From Psychroserpens burtonensis DSM 12212 (GTDB lineage: Bacteria; Bacteroidota; Bacteroidia; Flavobacteriales; Flavobacteriaceae): a stretch of 64,000 bases of DNA. Positions 1-7,902 of this stretch are shown here, one piece after another. Every line of letters begins with the position of its first letter. Positions within the stretch are counted from its first letter, which is position 1. Where the stretch lies: contig NZ_AUDE01000012.1 of NCBI RefSeq assembly GCF_000425305.1, positions 62,001 through 126,000 on the forward strand, written 5' to 3'. A program made the translations under genes and the position numbers. The notes beneath the pieces were generated by a model. It saw only the letters and a program-made list of their open reading frames with translations. It had not been told where the DNA came from and searched no databases.

Positions 1-494
1 TTTCCCATACCATCCGTTCCATAGAGTTTCTCCATTTTAGGATTAATAAAACGCCATCCGAATGTTGAATCATACATTTTAGAGTCCCCTCCAAATCCCG
101 TTGATGGTTTTGCGATAACGTATGGTCCGCGTGTCATATTCTCGACACCTCCAGAAATGAATACATCGCCATCCCCAGCTTTAATTGCACGATTAGCGTG
201 TATGATTGCTGACAATCCTGAACTACACAATCTATTAACTGTTTCACCAGGAACCGTGAATGGTAATCCTGCTAATAAGGATGACATTCTCGCCACGTTA
301 CGATTGTCTTCTCCAGCTTGATTAGCACAACCCATAATGACATCATCGTAGGCTTCTTTTGGAATGCTGGGATTACGTTTAACGATTTCTGAAATAACTA
401 ATGCTCCTAAATCGTCTGTTCTAACAGCAGACAATGTGCCTTTGTAACTTCCTATTGGTGTTCTTATTCCGTCTATTATGTATGCTTGTTTCAT
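1..494 (-). CDS. paaJ: Acetyl-CoA acyltransferase / 3-oxoadipyl-CoA thiolase, N-terminal part (cut by window edge)
   Basis: The minus-strand frame starts MKQAYIIDGIRTPIGS and stays open to the left edge, giving about 164 residues. The thiolase nucleophile motif NRLCSSG lies near residue 90, and GGVENMTRGPY follows; both are typical of the PaaJ/PcaF branch. In phenylacetate breakdown this enzyme cleaves 3-oxoadipyl-CoA to succinyl-CoA and acetyl-CoA. The ATG overlaps the TGA of the upstream lipoprotein gene (ATGA), so the two are translationally linked. A general acetyl-CoA acetyltransferase is possible, but the operon context favours paaJ. The C-terminal catalytic His and Cys lie outside the window. 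Confidence 0.9.
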   Translation of the reverse strand, partial: MKQAYIIDGIRTPIGSYKGTLSAVRTDDLGALVISEIVKRNPSIPKEAYDDVIMGCANQAGEDNRNVARMSSLLAGLPFTVPGETVNRLCSSGLSAIIHANRAIKAGDGDVFISGGVENMTRGPYVIAKPSTGFGGDSKMYDSTFGWRFINPKMEKLYGTDGMG

Positions 495-1063
495 AATTCT
501 TTTAATTGTAATTCTTTAATTATCGTTTCTCCTAAAGCAGAATTTTGAGTTGACATATTTGATTTAGACGTTACATATAATTTATTTTTAAAAATAATTT
601 TATTAGTATTTAACTCTTGTAAAAGAATGTAGACAGTAAAATAAAATTTTCTTTCACTCTGATCTCGAATATTTTCCCTAAAAGATCTTTCTTTTCCTAA
701 TAAAACATAACAAACACTATCAAATTTATTTGAATCGAAATTCAATTTATCAAAATCAGTATCAATATCTTCAAAGCTTTCTATTCCTAATGGATAATTC
801 ATATCGGTATCAATAATAAATTTTGACACGAAATCCGGGTTATTTGTTCTTTTGGTAATCTCGTTTGCTAAACTTTCGTAGAAAGATTCAAATTCCTTGT
901 AACCTTTCATATAAAACAAAATTGAATCAAATGATTCAAAACCCTCATTAAAAAACTCATCTGTTTTATTTATCCCAGGATTAAATGAATAATTATTATT
1001 TGAAGATCCACAATTAAAAAACAGAAATAGTAAGCATACTATTATTAAAATCTCTTTCTTCAT
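491..1063 (-). CDS. Small lipoprotein of unknown function
   Basis: The product is about 190 residues and begins MKKEILIIVCLLFLFFNC, a hydrophobic signal with a lipobox Cys at residue 18, so it is probably a lipoprotein. An upstream ATG at 1075 is in frame, but the 1063 start gives the cleaner signal peptide. The mature part is acidic and Asn/Phe-rich, and I do not recognise a domain. It sits between the zinc peptidase gene and paaJ and overlaps the paaJ start by ATGA, so it is transcribed with the phenylacetate operon. Nothing in it suggests an enzymatic role in that pathway. Confidence 0.75.
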   Translation of the reverse strand: MKKEILIIVCLLFLFFNCGSSNNNYSFNPGINKTDEFFNEGFESFDSILFYMKGYKEFESFYESLANEITKRTNNPDFVSKFIIDTDMNYPLGIESFEDIDTDFDKLNFDSNKFDSVCYVLLGKERSFRENIRDQSERKFYFTVYILLQELNTNKIIFKNKLYVTSKSNMSTQNSALGETIIKELQLKEL

Positions 1064-1081
1064 TTTATCAATCATTTAATT

Positions 1082-1936
1082 TCAAAGTGCTGAAAACGTA
1101 TCCCCTTGTCTAATATCTCCACTATTGTAACCTTTCATGAACCACTCCATGCGTTGCTCTGAAGTTCCATGGGTAAAACTATCTGAATTCACATTTCCTC
1201 TAGTTCGTTTTTGAATCGCATCATCACCAACTGCATTGGCTGCGCTCATAGCTTCTTGAATATCTCCAGCCTCTAGGTATTGTTTATTGTAATGCGCCCA
1301 AATTCCTGCATAGAAATCTGCTTGTAATTCTTGAGCAACAGAGAGTCTATTCGCTTCCGTTTTGCTCCCTTGAGATTGTAATTGTCTTACTTTATTTGAT
1401 GTTCCCAAAAGCGTTTGAATATGATGACCAACTTCGTGAGCGGTAACATAGGCGATGGCAAAATCACCACCTTTAGCTCCAAAACGAGTTTGTAACTCAT
1501 CAAAAAACACCAAATCCATATATAATTTTTGACCTGCAGGACAATAAAATGGTCCTGAAGCCGAGCTTGCATTTCCACAACCCGTAGATACCGTATTTGT
1601 GAACAATACCATTTTTGGTTCCTTATAATTACCTAGATTATTTTCTTTAAAAATTTGATTCCAAACGTCTTCAGTATCTGCCAAAACAGTTCCCATGAAG
1701 TCACCCATTAGTTGTTCGTTTTTCGTCAATTCACGAGTTGCAGAAGGTTGTGAAACTTGACTCTTAACAACTTGCTCAACCAAAGGTGCTAGTTGCTGAC
1801 CTGTTTCACCTCCAAAAAGCTGAAGTAGAATTACTACGACTGCGACAACGCCTCCACCAGCAATAACCTTTCCTTTATTACCACCACCACGACGATCTTC
1901 TACATTTCCACTTTTTCTTCTACCTTGCCATTTCAT
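1082..1936 (-). CDS. Neutral zinc metallopeptidase, YpfJ-like
   Basis: The 284-residue protein starts MKWQGRRKSGNVEDRRGGG, a typical start for this family. It has one membrane segment near residues 24-42, and the zinc-binding motif HEVGHH lies near residues 167-172. A downstream QELQADFYAG segment supplies the probable third ligand and ADFY signature. The family (putative neutral zinc metallopeptidase, YpfJ/KPN_02809-type) is widespread but poorly characterised; the peptidase domain probably faces the periplasm. It follows paaI in the same direction after a 43-nt gap. A role in phenylacetate metabolism is not expected. Confidence 0.9.
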   Translation of the reverse strand: MKWQGRRKSGNVEDRRGGGNKGKVIAGGGVVAVVVILLQLFGGETGQQLAPLVEQVVKSQVSQPSATRELTKNEQLMGDFMGTVLADTEDVWNQIFKENNLGNYKEPKMVLFTNTVSTGCGNASSASGPFYCPAGQKLYMDLVFFDELQTRFGAKGGDFAIAYVTAHEVGHHIQTLLGTSNKVRQLQSQGSKTEANRLSVAQELQADFYAGIWAHYNKQYLEAGDIQEAMSAANAVGDDAIQKRTRGNVNSDSFTHGTSEQRMEWFMKGYNSGDIRQGDTFSAL

Positions 1937-1979
1937 AATACGTTCTCTTAACTATGCTTTTAGATATTTGACTGTTTAC

Positions 1980-2399
1980 TTATTCCCAATCTTTTTGAGT
2001 TCTATACACCACACCTTTAAACAGTGCTACTAATTCGTCACCACGTTTTACTTCAATAATATTGAACCCTAGCTTTCTGTTTACTTTTTCTATTACAGAC
2101 TCTGCAATCAAATAATCTCCTTCATCTAAAGCTTCGATATGGTTGATACTTGTTTCAATGGACACTGCAAATTTACCATGTGTATTTGCTGCAAAGCCGA
2201 AAGCGGTATCTGCTAATGAATAACTAATTCCGCCATGAGCTTTATTCATGCTATTGAGCATGTCGCCTCTTATTGTCATTGCGACTTTGCAACGACCAAT
2301 TTCGCATTCTAAAATCTCAATACCCAACCATTGGCTGTAGGCATCTTGTGAAAGCATCTTATGTGGTACTTGTTCTCCTTTCATATTATTATCTGTCAT
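1980..2399 (-). CDS. paaI: Hydroxyphenylacetyl-CoA-type thioesterase PaaI (hotdog fold)
   Basis: This is a 139-residue hotdog-fold protein with the PaaI signature NSMNKAHGGISYSLADTAFG near residues 49-68, including the HGG turn and catalytic-region Asp. In the family it hydrolyses stalled ring-hydroxylated or ring-opened CoA thioesters, so it rescues CoA from dead-end intermediates. It lies directly after paaH. The gap upstream of its ATG is filled by a short dispersed repeat rather than a recognisable control site. Confidence 0.93.
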   Translation of the reverse strand: MTDNNMKGEQVPHKMLSQDAYSQWLGIEILECEIGRCKVAMTIRGDMLNSMNKAHGGISYSLADTAFGFAANTHGKFAVSIETSINHIEALDEGDYLIAESVIEKVNRKLGFNIIEVKRGDELVALFKGVVYRTQKDWE

Positions 2400-2461
2400 T
2401 GCGAGGACAAAGGACTTAGCAATCTCGTATTAAGATTCTTCGCTTTGCTCTGAATGACACT
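2400..2461. repeat. Dispersed palindromic repeat in paaH-paaI gap
   Basis: The gap between paaH and paaI is made up of a repeat-like sequence that starts GCGAGGACAAAGG and ends in a short inverted segment around ATTCTTCGCTTTGCTCTGAAT, then GACA. The same architecture (GCGAGGA... ATTAAGATTC ... GAATGACA) recurs upstream of paaG. This looks like a family of short intergenic repeats, seen by eye. Confidence 0.55.
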
Positions 2462-3619
2462 TTAATTAAAAAATATTTTATTTTCTTTATTCATCTTGCG
2501 TAACAACGGACTACAACGGTATCTATCTTCATGATATTCGTTATATAATTCATCCATTTTAGAAACGCACCAATCCATACCTTTTTCATCTGCCCAAGCC
2601 AACAAACCTTTTGGATAATTAACCCCTTTGGTCATCGCAGTATCTATATCTGCTGCTGACGCTATATTCAAAAACGAAGCATCTGCTGCTTCATTGATAA
2701 GCATTACTAAAACGCGATCAAAGATTTGTAGAGCTAAAGCCTTGTCTTCTATTGGAGCTGGTTTTATAGCGCCTTCTTCATAATCGTAATATCCTTTTCC
2801 TGACTTTCTACCTAAATAACCTGCTTCTGCAAATCGTTTTTGAGTAAATGCTGGCTTATATCGTGGATCAAAATAAAAGGCTGTAAACACCGTTTCTGTT
2901 ACGGTGTAATTCACATCGTTTCCAATAAAATCCATGAGCTCAAATGGTCCCATTCTAAAACCACCTAATGTTTTTAAACTGTGGTCTATTGTTACGAAAT
3001 CTGCTATTCCTTCTTCATAAATACGTAATGCTTCTCCATAAAACGGACGAGCCACACGGTTTACAATAAAGCCAGGTGTATCTTTAGCGACAGCGACTAC
3101 TTTTGTCCAATCTTTAATAGTTTGAATTGACTTTTCTAAAACAGCTTCTGACGTTTGAATCGCTGGAATCACCTCAACCAACTTCATTAAAGGTGCTGGA
3201 TTAAAAAAGTGAATCCCTACACAACGTTCAGGTTTTTGTAAGGATGCTGCTATTGATGCTATTGATAAACTAGAGGTGTTTGATGCGATGATACAATCGT
3301 CAGCCACATAATTTTCTAGCTCTGAAAACACTTTTTGCTTGATATCAAGATTTTCTATAATCGCTTCGATTGTCAAATGTGAATCCCCTAAAGCTTTCAA
3401 ACTATCGACGTATGAAATATTAGATTGGATTCTAATTTTCTCTTCGGAATCGATTCGCCCTTTTTCTATAAGACGAACTAATATCTTTTCTAAAGCAGCT
3501 TTTGCTTTATCCAAAGCAGCTTGATTAGTATCGTATAATTTGACTTTACAACCAGCAGTAGCAGCGACTTGTGCTATACCACTTCCCATTGTTCCTCCTC
3601 CGATAATTCCTACGTTCAT
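2462..3619 (-). CDS. paaH: 3-hydroxyacyl-CoA dehydrogenase (3-hydroxyadipyl-CoA dehydrogenase)
   Basis: The 385-residue protein has an N-terminal Rossmann motif GIIGGGTMGSGIAQ (residues 4-17) for NAD. The catalytic-region HFFNPAPLMKLVEVIP and the family signature DTPGFIVNRVARPF follow. The C-terminal helical 3HCDH domain appears to be present twice, the second part carrying NYPKGLLAWADEKG. It oxidises (3S)-3-hydroxyadipyl-CoA in the lower phenylacetate pathway. It lies between paaG and paaI in the operon. A general beta-oxidation enzyme is the alternative, but context supports PaaH. Confidence 0.93.
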   Translation of the reverse strand: MNVGIIGGGTMGSGIAQVAATAGCKVKLYDTNQAALDKAKAALEKILVRLIEKGRIDSEEKIRIQSNISYVDSLKALGDSHLTIEAIIENLDIKQKVFSELENYVADDCIIASNTSSLSIASIAASLQKPERCVGIHFFNPAPLMKLVEVIPAIQTSEAVLEKSIQTIKDWTKVVAVAKDTPGFIVNRVARPFYGEALRIYEEGIADFVTIDHSLKTLGGFRMGPFELMDFIGNDVNYTVTETVFTAFYFDPRYKPAFTQKRFAEAGYLGRKSGKGYYDYEEGAIKPAPIEDKALALQIFDRVLVMLINEAADASFLNIASAADIDTAMTKGVNYPKGLLAWADEKGMDWCVSKMDELYNEYHEDRYRCSPLLRKMNKENKIFFN

Positions 3620-3633
3620 GCTTTATCTTTTAT

Positions 3634-3662
3634 TGTGGATTCCGCATCAAGTGCGGAATGAC
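3634..3662. repeat. Short palindromic repeat (ATTCCGCA hairpin) in paaG-paaH gap
   Basis: Inverted arms ATTCCGCA and TGCGGAAT are separated by TCAAG and followed by GACA. The hairpin occupies most of the gap between paaG and paaH. It belongs with the repeats found in the neighbouring operon gaps. It lacks a T-run on the minus strand, so it is not a convincing terminator. Confidence 0.55.
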
Positions 3663-3674
3663 AAATCTGTTGAT

Positions 3675-4454
3675 TTATCTTCCTTTAAATTCTGGCTTTC
3701 TTTTCTCTATAAATGCAGCAACACCTTCAGCATAATCTTCTGTACTCGCTGCTTCAATTTGTAATTTAGATTCTAAAGCTAGCTGAGATTCTAAATCATT
3801 TGTCATTGAGTTATTATACAATTCTTTAATGAGACCTAAAGCTTTTGTTGGCATGTTTGCCATTTTCAATGCTAGTTTATTAATAGTGTCTTCAAATTCT
3901 TCGACTGGTACACATTTGTATATCATTCCCATTTTTTCAGCCTGAACTGCTGAAATTTTATCACCTAACATCGCTAAAGCCAATGCTTTTTGAAATCCGA
4001 TTAGACGTGGTAAAAAGAACGTACCTGCACTATCAGGAACTAAACCAATTAAACTAAACGCTTGAATAAAACTCACTTTTTCGTGTGCCACTATAATATC
4101 ACAAGCTAAAGCTATATTTGCTCCTGCTCCAGCTGCTACTCCATTTACTGCTGCGATAACAGGTTTTTTAATAGCTCGTATTCTTGTAATGATTGGGTTA
4201 TAATGCTCTTCAAGTATTTTTTTGAATCCTGGATTTAAGTCTGGATCTGTAACTTCTTTTAAATCTTGACCAGCACAAAACGCTTTTCCGTTTCCAGTAA
4301 GAACGATTGCTCTTACGTCAGCATTCTTTTCACAAGCGTCTAAAGTGTCGTGAAGTAAAAATGCCATTTCACGATTGAAGCTATTGAATACTTCTGGTCT
4401 GTTTAGCCTTATTATGGCTACTTTATTTTCTATTTTTAATTCTATTGAACTCAT
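3675..4454 (-). CDS. paaG: Enoyl-CoA hydratase/isomerase, ring 1,2-epoxyphenylacetyl-CoA isomerase
   Basis: This is a crotonase-fold protein of about 259 residues when started at MSSIELKIEN (4454); the open frame extends 12 codons upstream, but that extension runs into repeat sequence. The oxyanion-hole motifs GNGKAFCAGQDL and AAVNGVAAGAGANIAL are clear, and the C-terminus ends in the expected FIEKRKPEFKGR. In the pathway PaaG converts the ring epoxide of phenylacetyl-CoA to the seven-membered oxepin-CoA and also isomerises a later enoyl-CoA. Order paaD-paaG-paaH is conserved in paa operons. Confidence 0.92.
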   Translation of the reverse strand: MSSIELKIENKVAIIRLNRPEVFNSFNREMAFLLHDTLDACEKNADVRAIVLTGNGKAFCAGQDLKEVTDPDLNPGFKKILEEHYNPIITRIRAIKKPVIAAVNGVAAGAGANIALACDIIVAHEKVSFIQAFSLIGLVPDSAGTFFLPRLIGFQKALALAMLGDKISAVQAEKMGMIYKCVPVEEFEDTINKLALKMANMPTKALGLIKELYNNSMTNDLESQLALESKLQIEAASTEDYAEGVAAFIEKRKPEFKGR

Positions 4455-4469
4455 TACATCTTTATTATT

Positions 4470-4536
4470 TATTGCAAGCACGAAGGCCATTACAGTGTTA
4501 TATTAAGATTCCTGCTTTCGCAAGAATTGGTCACTT
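4470..4536. repeat. Dispersed repeat upstream of paaG
   Basis: The paaD-paaG gap carries a decayed copy of the repeat also found at 2400-2461. It has GCAAGCACGAAGG, then ATTAAGATTC, then an imperfect hairpin ATTCCTGC/GCAAGAAT. It sits just upstream of the chosen paaG start. Confidence 0.5.
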
Positions 4537-5031
4537 TAAACATTTAAAATAATCGAATGGTTCTTGACAATCATCACACTGAAATTGTGCTTTACATGCC
4601 GTTGAACCAAATTGACTTACTAGCCTCGTGTTTTGAGAACCACAATTGGTACACTTAACGATTCGTTTTCCGTTTAGCAAGACATCTATATCTGCTTCGG
4701 CATCTAAAGGCGCTGCTATTCCATAATCTTCTAAGGCTTTTCGACCTCTTGGTGTAATCCAATCCGTAGTCCACGCAGGATGTAAAATCAAATCAATTTC
4801 AGAGTCGTAACCTGCGTCCTTTAGTGCTTTTTTAATATCGTCTCCTATCACATCCATTGCTGGACAACCACTATAGGTTGGCGTAATTTCGACTTTAACG
4901 ATCTCGTTTATAATCACTGCAGAACGCACGACTCCCATATCCATAATAGATAATACTGGGATTTCTGGATCTGAAACCTCTTCCAATATTGGGATTAACT
5001 TTTCGTCTATATTTTGTTCTGTTGATGTCAT
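4531..5031 (-). CDS. paaD: Phenylacetyl-CoA epoxidase complex subunit PaaD
   Basis: The 166-residue protein has an N-terminal DUF59/MIP18-like domain (DPEIPVLSIMDMGVVRS near residues 17-33 and YSGCPAMDVIGDDI near 53-66). A C-terminal zinc-ribbon-like segment carries paired cysteines (CTNCGSQN and CDDCQ). PaaD is thought to help mature the metal centres of the epoxidase rather than act as a catalytic subunit. It lies directly downstream of paaC, as in other paa operons. Confidence 0.93.
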   Translation of the reverse strand: MTSTEQNIDEKLIPILEEVSDPEIPVLSIMDMGVVRSAVIINEIVKVEITPTYSGCPAMDVIGDDIKKALKDAGYDSEIDLILHPAWTTDWITPRGRKALEDYGIAAPLDAEADIDVLLNGKRIVKCTNCGSQNTRLVSQFGSTACKAQFQCDDCQEPFDYFKCLK

Positions 5032-5128
5032 ATGTTTTTAAAACTGAATTTGAAAAGCTTTCTAACTACTGTCGTCTTCAAATTCAACTTCTTTTTTTTT
5101 TAGATTCCTGACTGCGCAGCAATTTGGG

Positions 5129-5881
5129 TTACCATTCCATATTTGGATAGGCGCGTTGCATGTATTGCAATTCACTTAATAAATACCCTAAATGTTCTGT
5201 ATGAACCCCTTCTTTACCACCTTTTTGAAAATATTTTGATTCTGGTATCTCAAGGTCTGCTACCTGTAAAAGGTCATTTACTCGTTTATAATAATTTAAT
5301 TTTAGCTTGGTTACATCGACACCTACGCCTTCTGATACCATAACTTTATCAGCTTCTGTTTGATGAAACAATTCATCTGTATACGTCCATAAATCATTAA
5401 TAGCCTCTTGCATTTTTTGATTACTCTCCTCTGTACCATCACCTAAACGCTTGACCCAATCTGAAGAGAAACGTTCGTGATAACTGACTTCTTTGATGCA
5501 TTTATTTGCAATAGCAGACAACGTTAAATCTGTACTTTTCTGCAACTCAGCAAGGAATGCCAAATGATAGGCGTCAAATAAAAATTGACGACCAATGGTA
5601 TAAGCAAAATTCGTATTAGGTTGTTCTACCAATAATACATTTTTGTACTCGCGCTCTTTTCGCAGCATCGCAATATCATCTTCGGTTCTTTTATCTCCCG
5701 CAATTTTAGCTGCATATTGGAAATAGCTGCGAACTTGTCCGAATAAATCTAATGAGATGTTTGTACAAGCGATATCTGTTTCTAAAGTTGGACCGTGTCC
5801 ACAGAGTTCTCCGAGGCGTTGACCAAGGATTAAGCTGTTATCTGCGATACCAAGAATGTAGTTATATAAGTTTTCTTTCAT
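5129..5881 (-). CDS. paaC: Phenylacetyl-CoA epoxidase structural subunit PaaC
   Basis: The 250-residue ferritin-like helical protein contains GQRLGELCGHGPTLETDIA near residues 20-38 and the FLFDAYHLAFL and KEVSYHERFSSDWV segments typical of PaaC. It pairs with PaaA to form the catalytic core of the ring 1,2-epoxidase but lacks a functional di-iron site in known members. Its ATG overlaps the TGA of the upstream four-helix-bundle reading frame (ATGA), so translation of that frame could feed into paaC. Confidence 0.95.
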   Translation of the reverse strand: MKENLYNYILGIADNSLILGQRLGELCGHGPTLETDIACTNISLDLFGQVRSYFQYAAKIAGDKRTEDDIAMLRKEREYKNVLLVEQPNTNFAYTIGRQFLFDAYHLAFLAELQKSTDLTLSAIANKCIKEVSYHERFSSDWVKRLGDGTEESNQKMQEAINDLWTYTDELFHQTEADKVMVSEGVGVDVTKLKLNYYKRVNDLLQVADLEIPESKYFQKGGKEGVHTEHLGYLLSELQYMQRAYPNMEW

Positions 5882-6285
5882 AAAGTGAAACTGAATTTGA
5901 ATTTGAAGTTGACAAGCGACTCCAAATTGGTTATTCCTAATTTAATATTTTTGATTCGTGTAACCATTATACGAATGAGTTGGTCGTTTTCGTCTTTTAA
6001 TTTTAATAAACTCTCTTCGGAAAATAACTTGGCTTTTGATTGAATATTTAAGTTTCTTTGACTCTCTCTTAATTCTTTTAGCGAGATCCTTAACTTATTT
6101 ATTTTGTCCTTATCTGTTCCTGCTCCTAGCTCTCTGTAATTTAAAGCCAAAGAACAAGATGAACGTATCAATTGCTTTGCTAAATAATCGCCAGCATATG
6201 ACAATGGCTTTTTATCGTATAAATTGATTATATCTGCAGCAAAATCTTAAAGTCATTCTGTTAAGTCAAATGTACTTTCGTTCAT
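5878..6285 (-). pseudogene. Four-helix-bundle (23S IVS-type) protein with two in-frame stops near the N-terminus
   Basis: From an ATG at 6285 the frame reads MNESTFDLTE, then TGA (6255-6253), Leu, TAA (6249-6247), then DFAADIINLYDKKPLSYAG and on without interruption. The downstream part has the family core QLIRSSCSLALNYRE and LKELRESQRNLNIQ, typical of small four-helix-bundle proteins related to 23S intervening-sequence ORFs (TIGR02436-type). An intact member would be about 135 residues. The remaining 108-codon frame could start at TTG (6204), but it would lack the first helix. The 3' end overlaps paaC by ATGA and separates paaB from paaC, where paa operons normally have no gene. Function is unknown. 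Confidence 0.8.
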
Positions 6286-6317
6286 TTTTCTTTTTCAAAT
6301 TCGACTTCAAGTTCATT

Positions 6318-6608
6318 CTACATATGTTTTACGTCGTCTGGCAATTCATAAAAAGTTGGATGGCGATACACTTTATCGTGAGCAGGCTCAAATAATTCGC
6401 CGTTATTATCAGGATTTGAAGCTGTAATATTATTAGATTCTACAACCCAAATACTGACACCTTCACTGCGTCTTGTGTAGACATCACGTGCGTTTTCTAG
6501 AGCCATCTCTGAATCTGCTGCATGAAGACTACCAAAGTGCCTGTGTTCTAATCCGTTTTTACTTCTTACAAAGATTTCCCAGAGTGGCCAGTTTTTTTTA
6601 TTTGACAT
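6318..6608 (-). CDS. paaB: Phenylacetyl-CoA epoxidase subunit PaaB
   Basis: The 96-residue protein starts MSNKKNWPLWEIFVRSKNGLEHRHFGSLHA-like (family signature WPLWEVF...HRHVGSLHA) and continues with the NARDVYTRR segment. PaaB bridges catalytic PaaAC units of the epoxidase. It is full length for the family and sits downstream of paaA as expected. The broken four-helix-bundle gene separates it from paaC. Confidence 0.95.
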   Translation of the reverse strand: MSNKKNWPLWEIFVRSKNGLEHRHFGSLHAADSEMALENARDVYTRRSEGVSIWVVESNNITASNPDNNGELFEPAHDKVYRHPTFYELPDDVKHM

Positions 6609-6688
6609 AACATTAAAATTGAAATCGAGAATGAAATTGAAATCGAAAACCGTTCAGGTCCCTATTCGACTTCAATTTCAAGTCTCTA

Positions 6689-7645
6689 TTATACTGCTTG
6701 TTTTTGTTTTCTTTCTTGTTTCTTTTTGGCATGAGCCATTGCTGCATCACGAATCCATTCGCCTTCTTCCCATGCACCGATTCTAGCTTTCATTCTTTCC
6801 TTGTTGCAAGGTCCATGACCTTTTACAACTTGCCAAAATTCATCCCAGTTAATGTCTCCAAAGTCGTAGCTACCGCGTTCTTCGTTCCATTTTAAATCTG
6901 GATCTGGAATGGTTAATCCTATCAATTCTGCTTGAGGAACTGTTTGATCTATAAACTGTTGGCGTAAATCATCATTTGACTTTCGTTTTAATTTCCATTT
7001 CATGGACTGCTCGGTATGGACAGACTCAGCATCTGTAGGTCCTAACATCATTAAGCTTGGCCACCACCAGCGGTTTAACGCATCTTGAGCCAATTCTTTT
7101 TGCTCAGGGGAACCGTTAGCTAATTTCATCATAATTTCAAAACCTTGACGTTGGTGAAAACTTTCTTCTTTACACACACGAATCATTGCTCTCGCATAAG
7201 GTCCATAAGAGGTGTTGCATAAGGGCACCTGATTAATAATGGCTGCACCATCTACCAGCCAACCAACGGCTCCCATATCTGCCCAAGTGACTGTCGGATA
7301 ATTGAAGATACTTGAATATTTAGCTTTTCCAGTGTGCAATTGCTCGTACATTTCATCGCGTGAAATACCTAACGTTTCAGTAGCTGAATATAAGTATAAA
7401 CCGTGTCCAGCTTCATCTTGTACTTTTGCTAAGAGCGCCACTTTACGTCTTAAAGAAGGTGCTCTTGTAATCCAATTACCTTCTGGAAGCATACCTACGA
7501 TTTCAGAATGCGCATGTTGCGACATCTGACGAATATGCGTTTTACGATACTTTTCTGGCATCCAATCTTTAGGTTCGATTTTTTCGTCTCTTGCGATACG
7601 TTCATCAAACTGCCTTTCTAAACTTCTAATTTGTTCTTCACTCAT
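6689..7645 (-). CDS. paaA: Phenylacetyl-CoA epoxidase catalytic subunit PaaA
   Basis: The chosen start [20 protein letters not shown] (7645) matches the family; the open frame runs 12 codons further upstream. The ferritin-like fold carries the di-iron ligand segments [45 protein letters not shown] and [14 protein letters not shown]. It inserts one oxygen atom across the phenylacetyl-CoA ring to give the 1,2-epoxide, using electrons from PaaE. The C-terminus is Lys/Gln-rich. The 257-bp gap upstream to paaE contains dispersed repeats. Confidence 0.96.
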   Translation of the reverse strand: MSEEQIRSLERQFDERIARDEKIEPKDWMPEKYRKTHIRQMSQHAHSEIVGMLPEGNWITRAPSLRRKVALLAKVQDEAGHGLYLYSATETLGISRDEMYEQLHTGKAKYSSIFNYPTVTWADMGAVGWLVDGAAIINQVPLCNTSYGPYARAMIRVCKEESFHQRQGFEIMMKLANGSPEQKELAQDALNRWWWPSLMMLGPTDAESVHTEQSMKWKLKRKSNDDLRQQFIDQTVPQAELIGLTIPDPDLKWNEERGSYDFGDINWDEFWQVVKGHGPCNKERMKARIGAWEEGEWIRDAAMAHAKKKQERKQKQAV

Positions 7646-7712
7646 GTTTTTAGCTTTTAGCTGTTGGCTTTTAGGCCACAAGCGAGTTAATTTTTCTTTT
7701 TTACTATCCCAA

Positions 7713-7731
7713 CCCTTTCCAAAAGAAAGGG
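7713..7731. repeat. CCCTTTCC palindromic repeat
   Basis: A short near-palindrome CCCTTTCCAAAAGAAAGGG lies upstream of paaA. Similar sequences occur at 8989-9006 and 47156-47174, always between genes. Confidence 0.5.
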
Positions 7732-7812
7732 CTTTTGTAATTATTTTTAGCTTTAAAAATCAGTCTTAAATAATAGTCACTGATTTCTTATTTTGCTCTT
7801 ACTCGATTGACA

Positions 7813-7893
7813 ACCGCGTTAAGGATGGAGCAATTGTTGGAGCTCATCTTTGATAGCGACTTGCGAGAGCCTGACCCTTTCGGGTAACGCCCA
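7813..7893. repeat. Dispersed intergenic repeat between paaE and paaA
   Basis: The stretch begins GCGTTAAGGATGGAGCAAT, continues GGAGCTCATC and ends CCTGACCCTTTCGGGTAACG. A related start, GCGTTAAGAATGGAG followed by GAAGCTCC, is found at 56,332. It is non-coding and lies within the operon gap. I cannot tell whether it affects readthrough. Confidence 0.45.
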
Positions 7894-7902
7894 ATTATTA
7901 TT

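Noticed and set aside
1387-1578. Open frame inside the zinc peptidase gene
   Set aside because: It lies in another frame of a clear gene and has no independent support, as do the other overlapping frames.
6247-6255. TGA as a possible selenocysteine codon in the four-helix-bundle gene
   Set aside because: A TAA follows two codons later and no selenocysteine element is visible, so this is simple decay.
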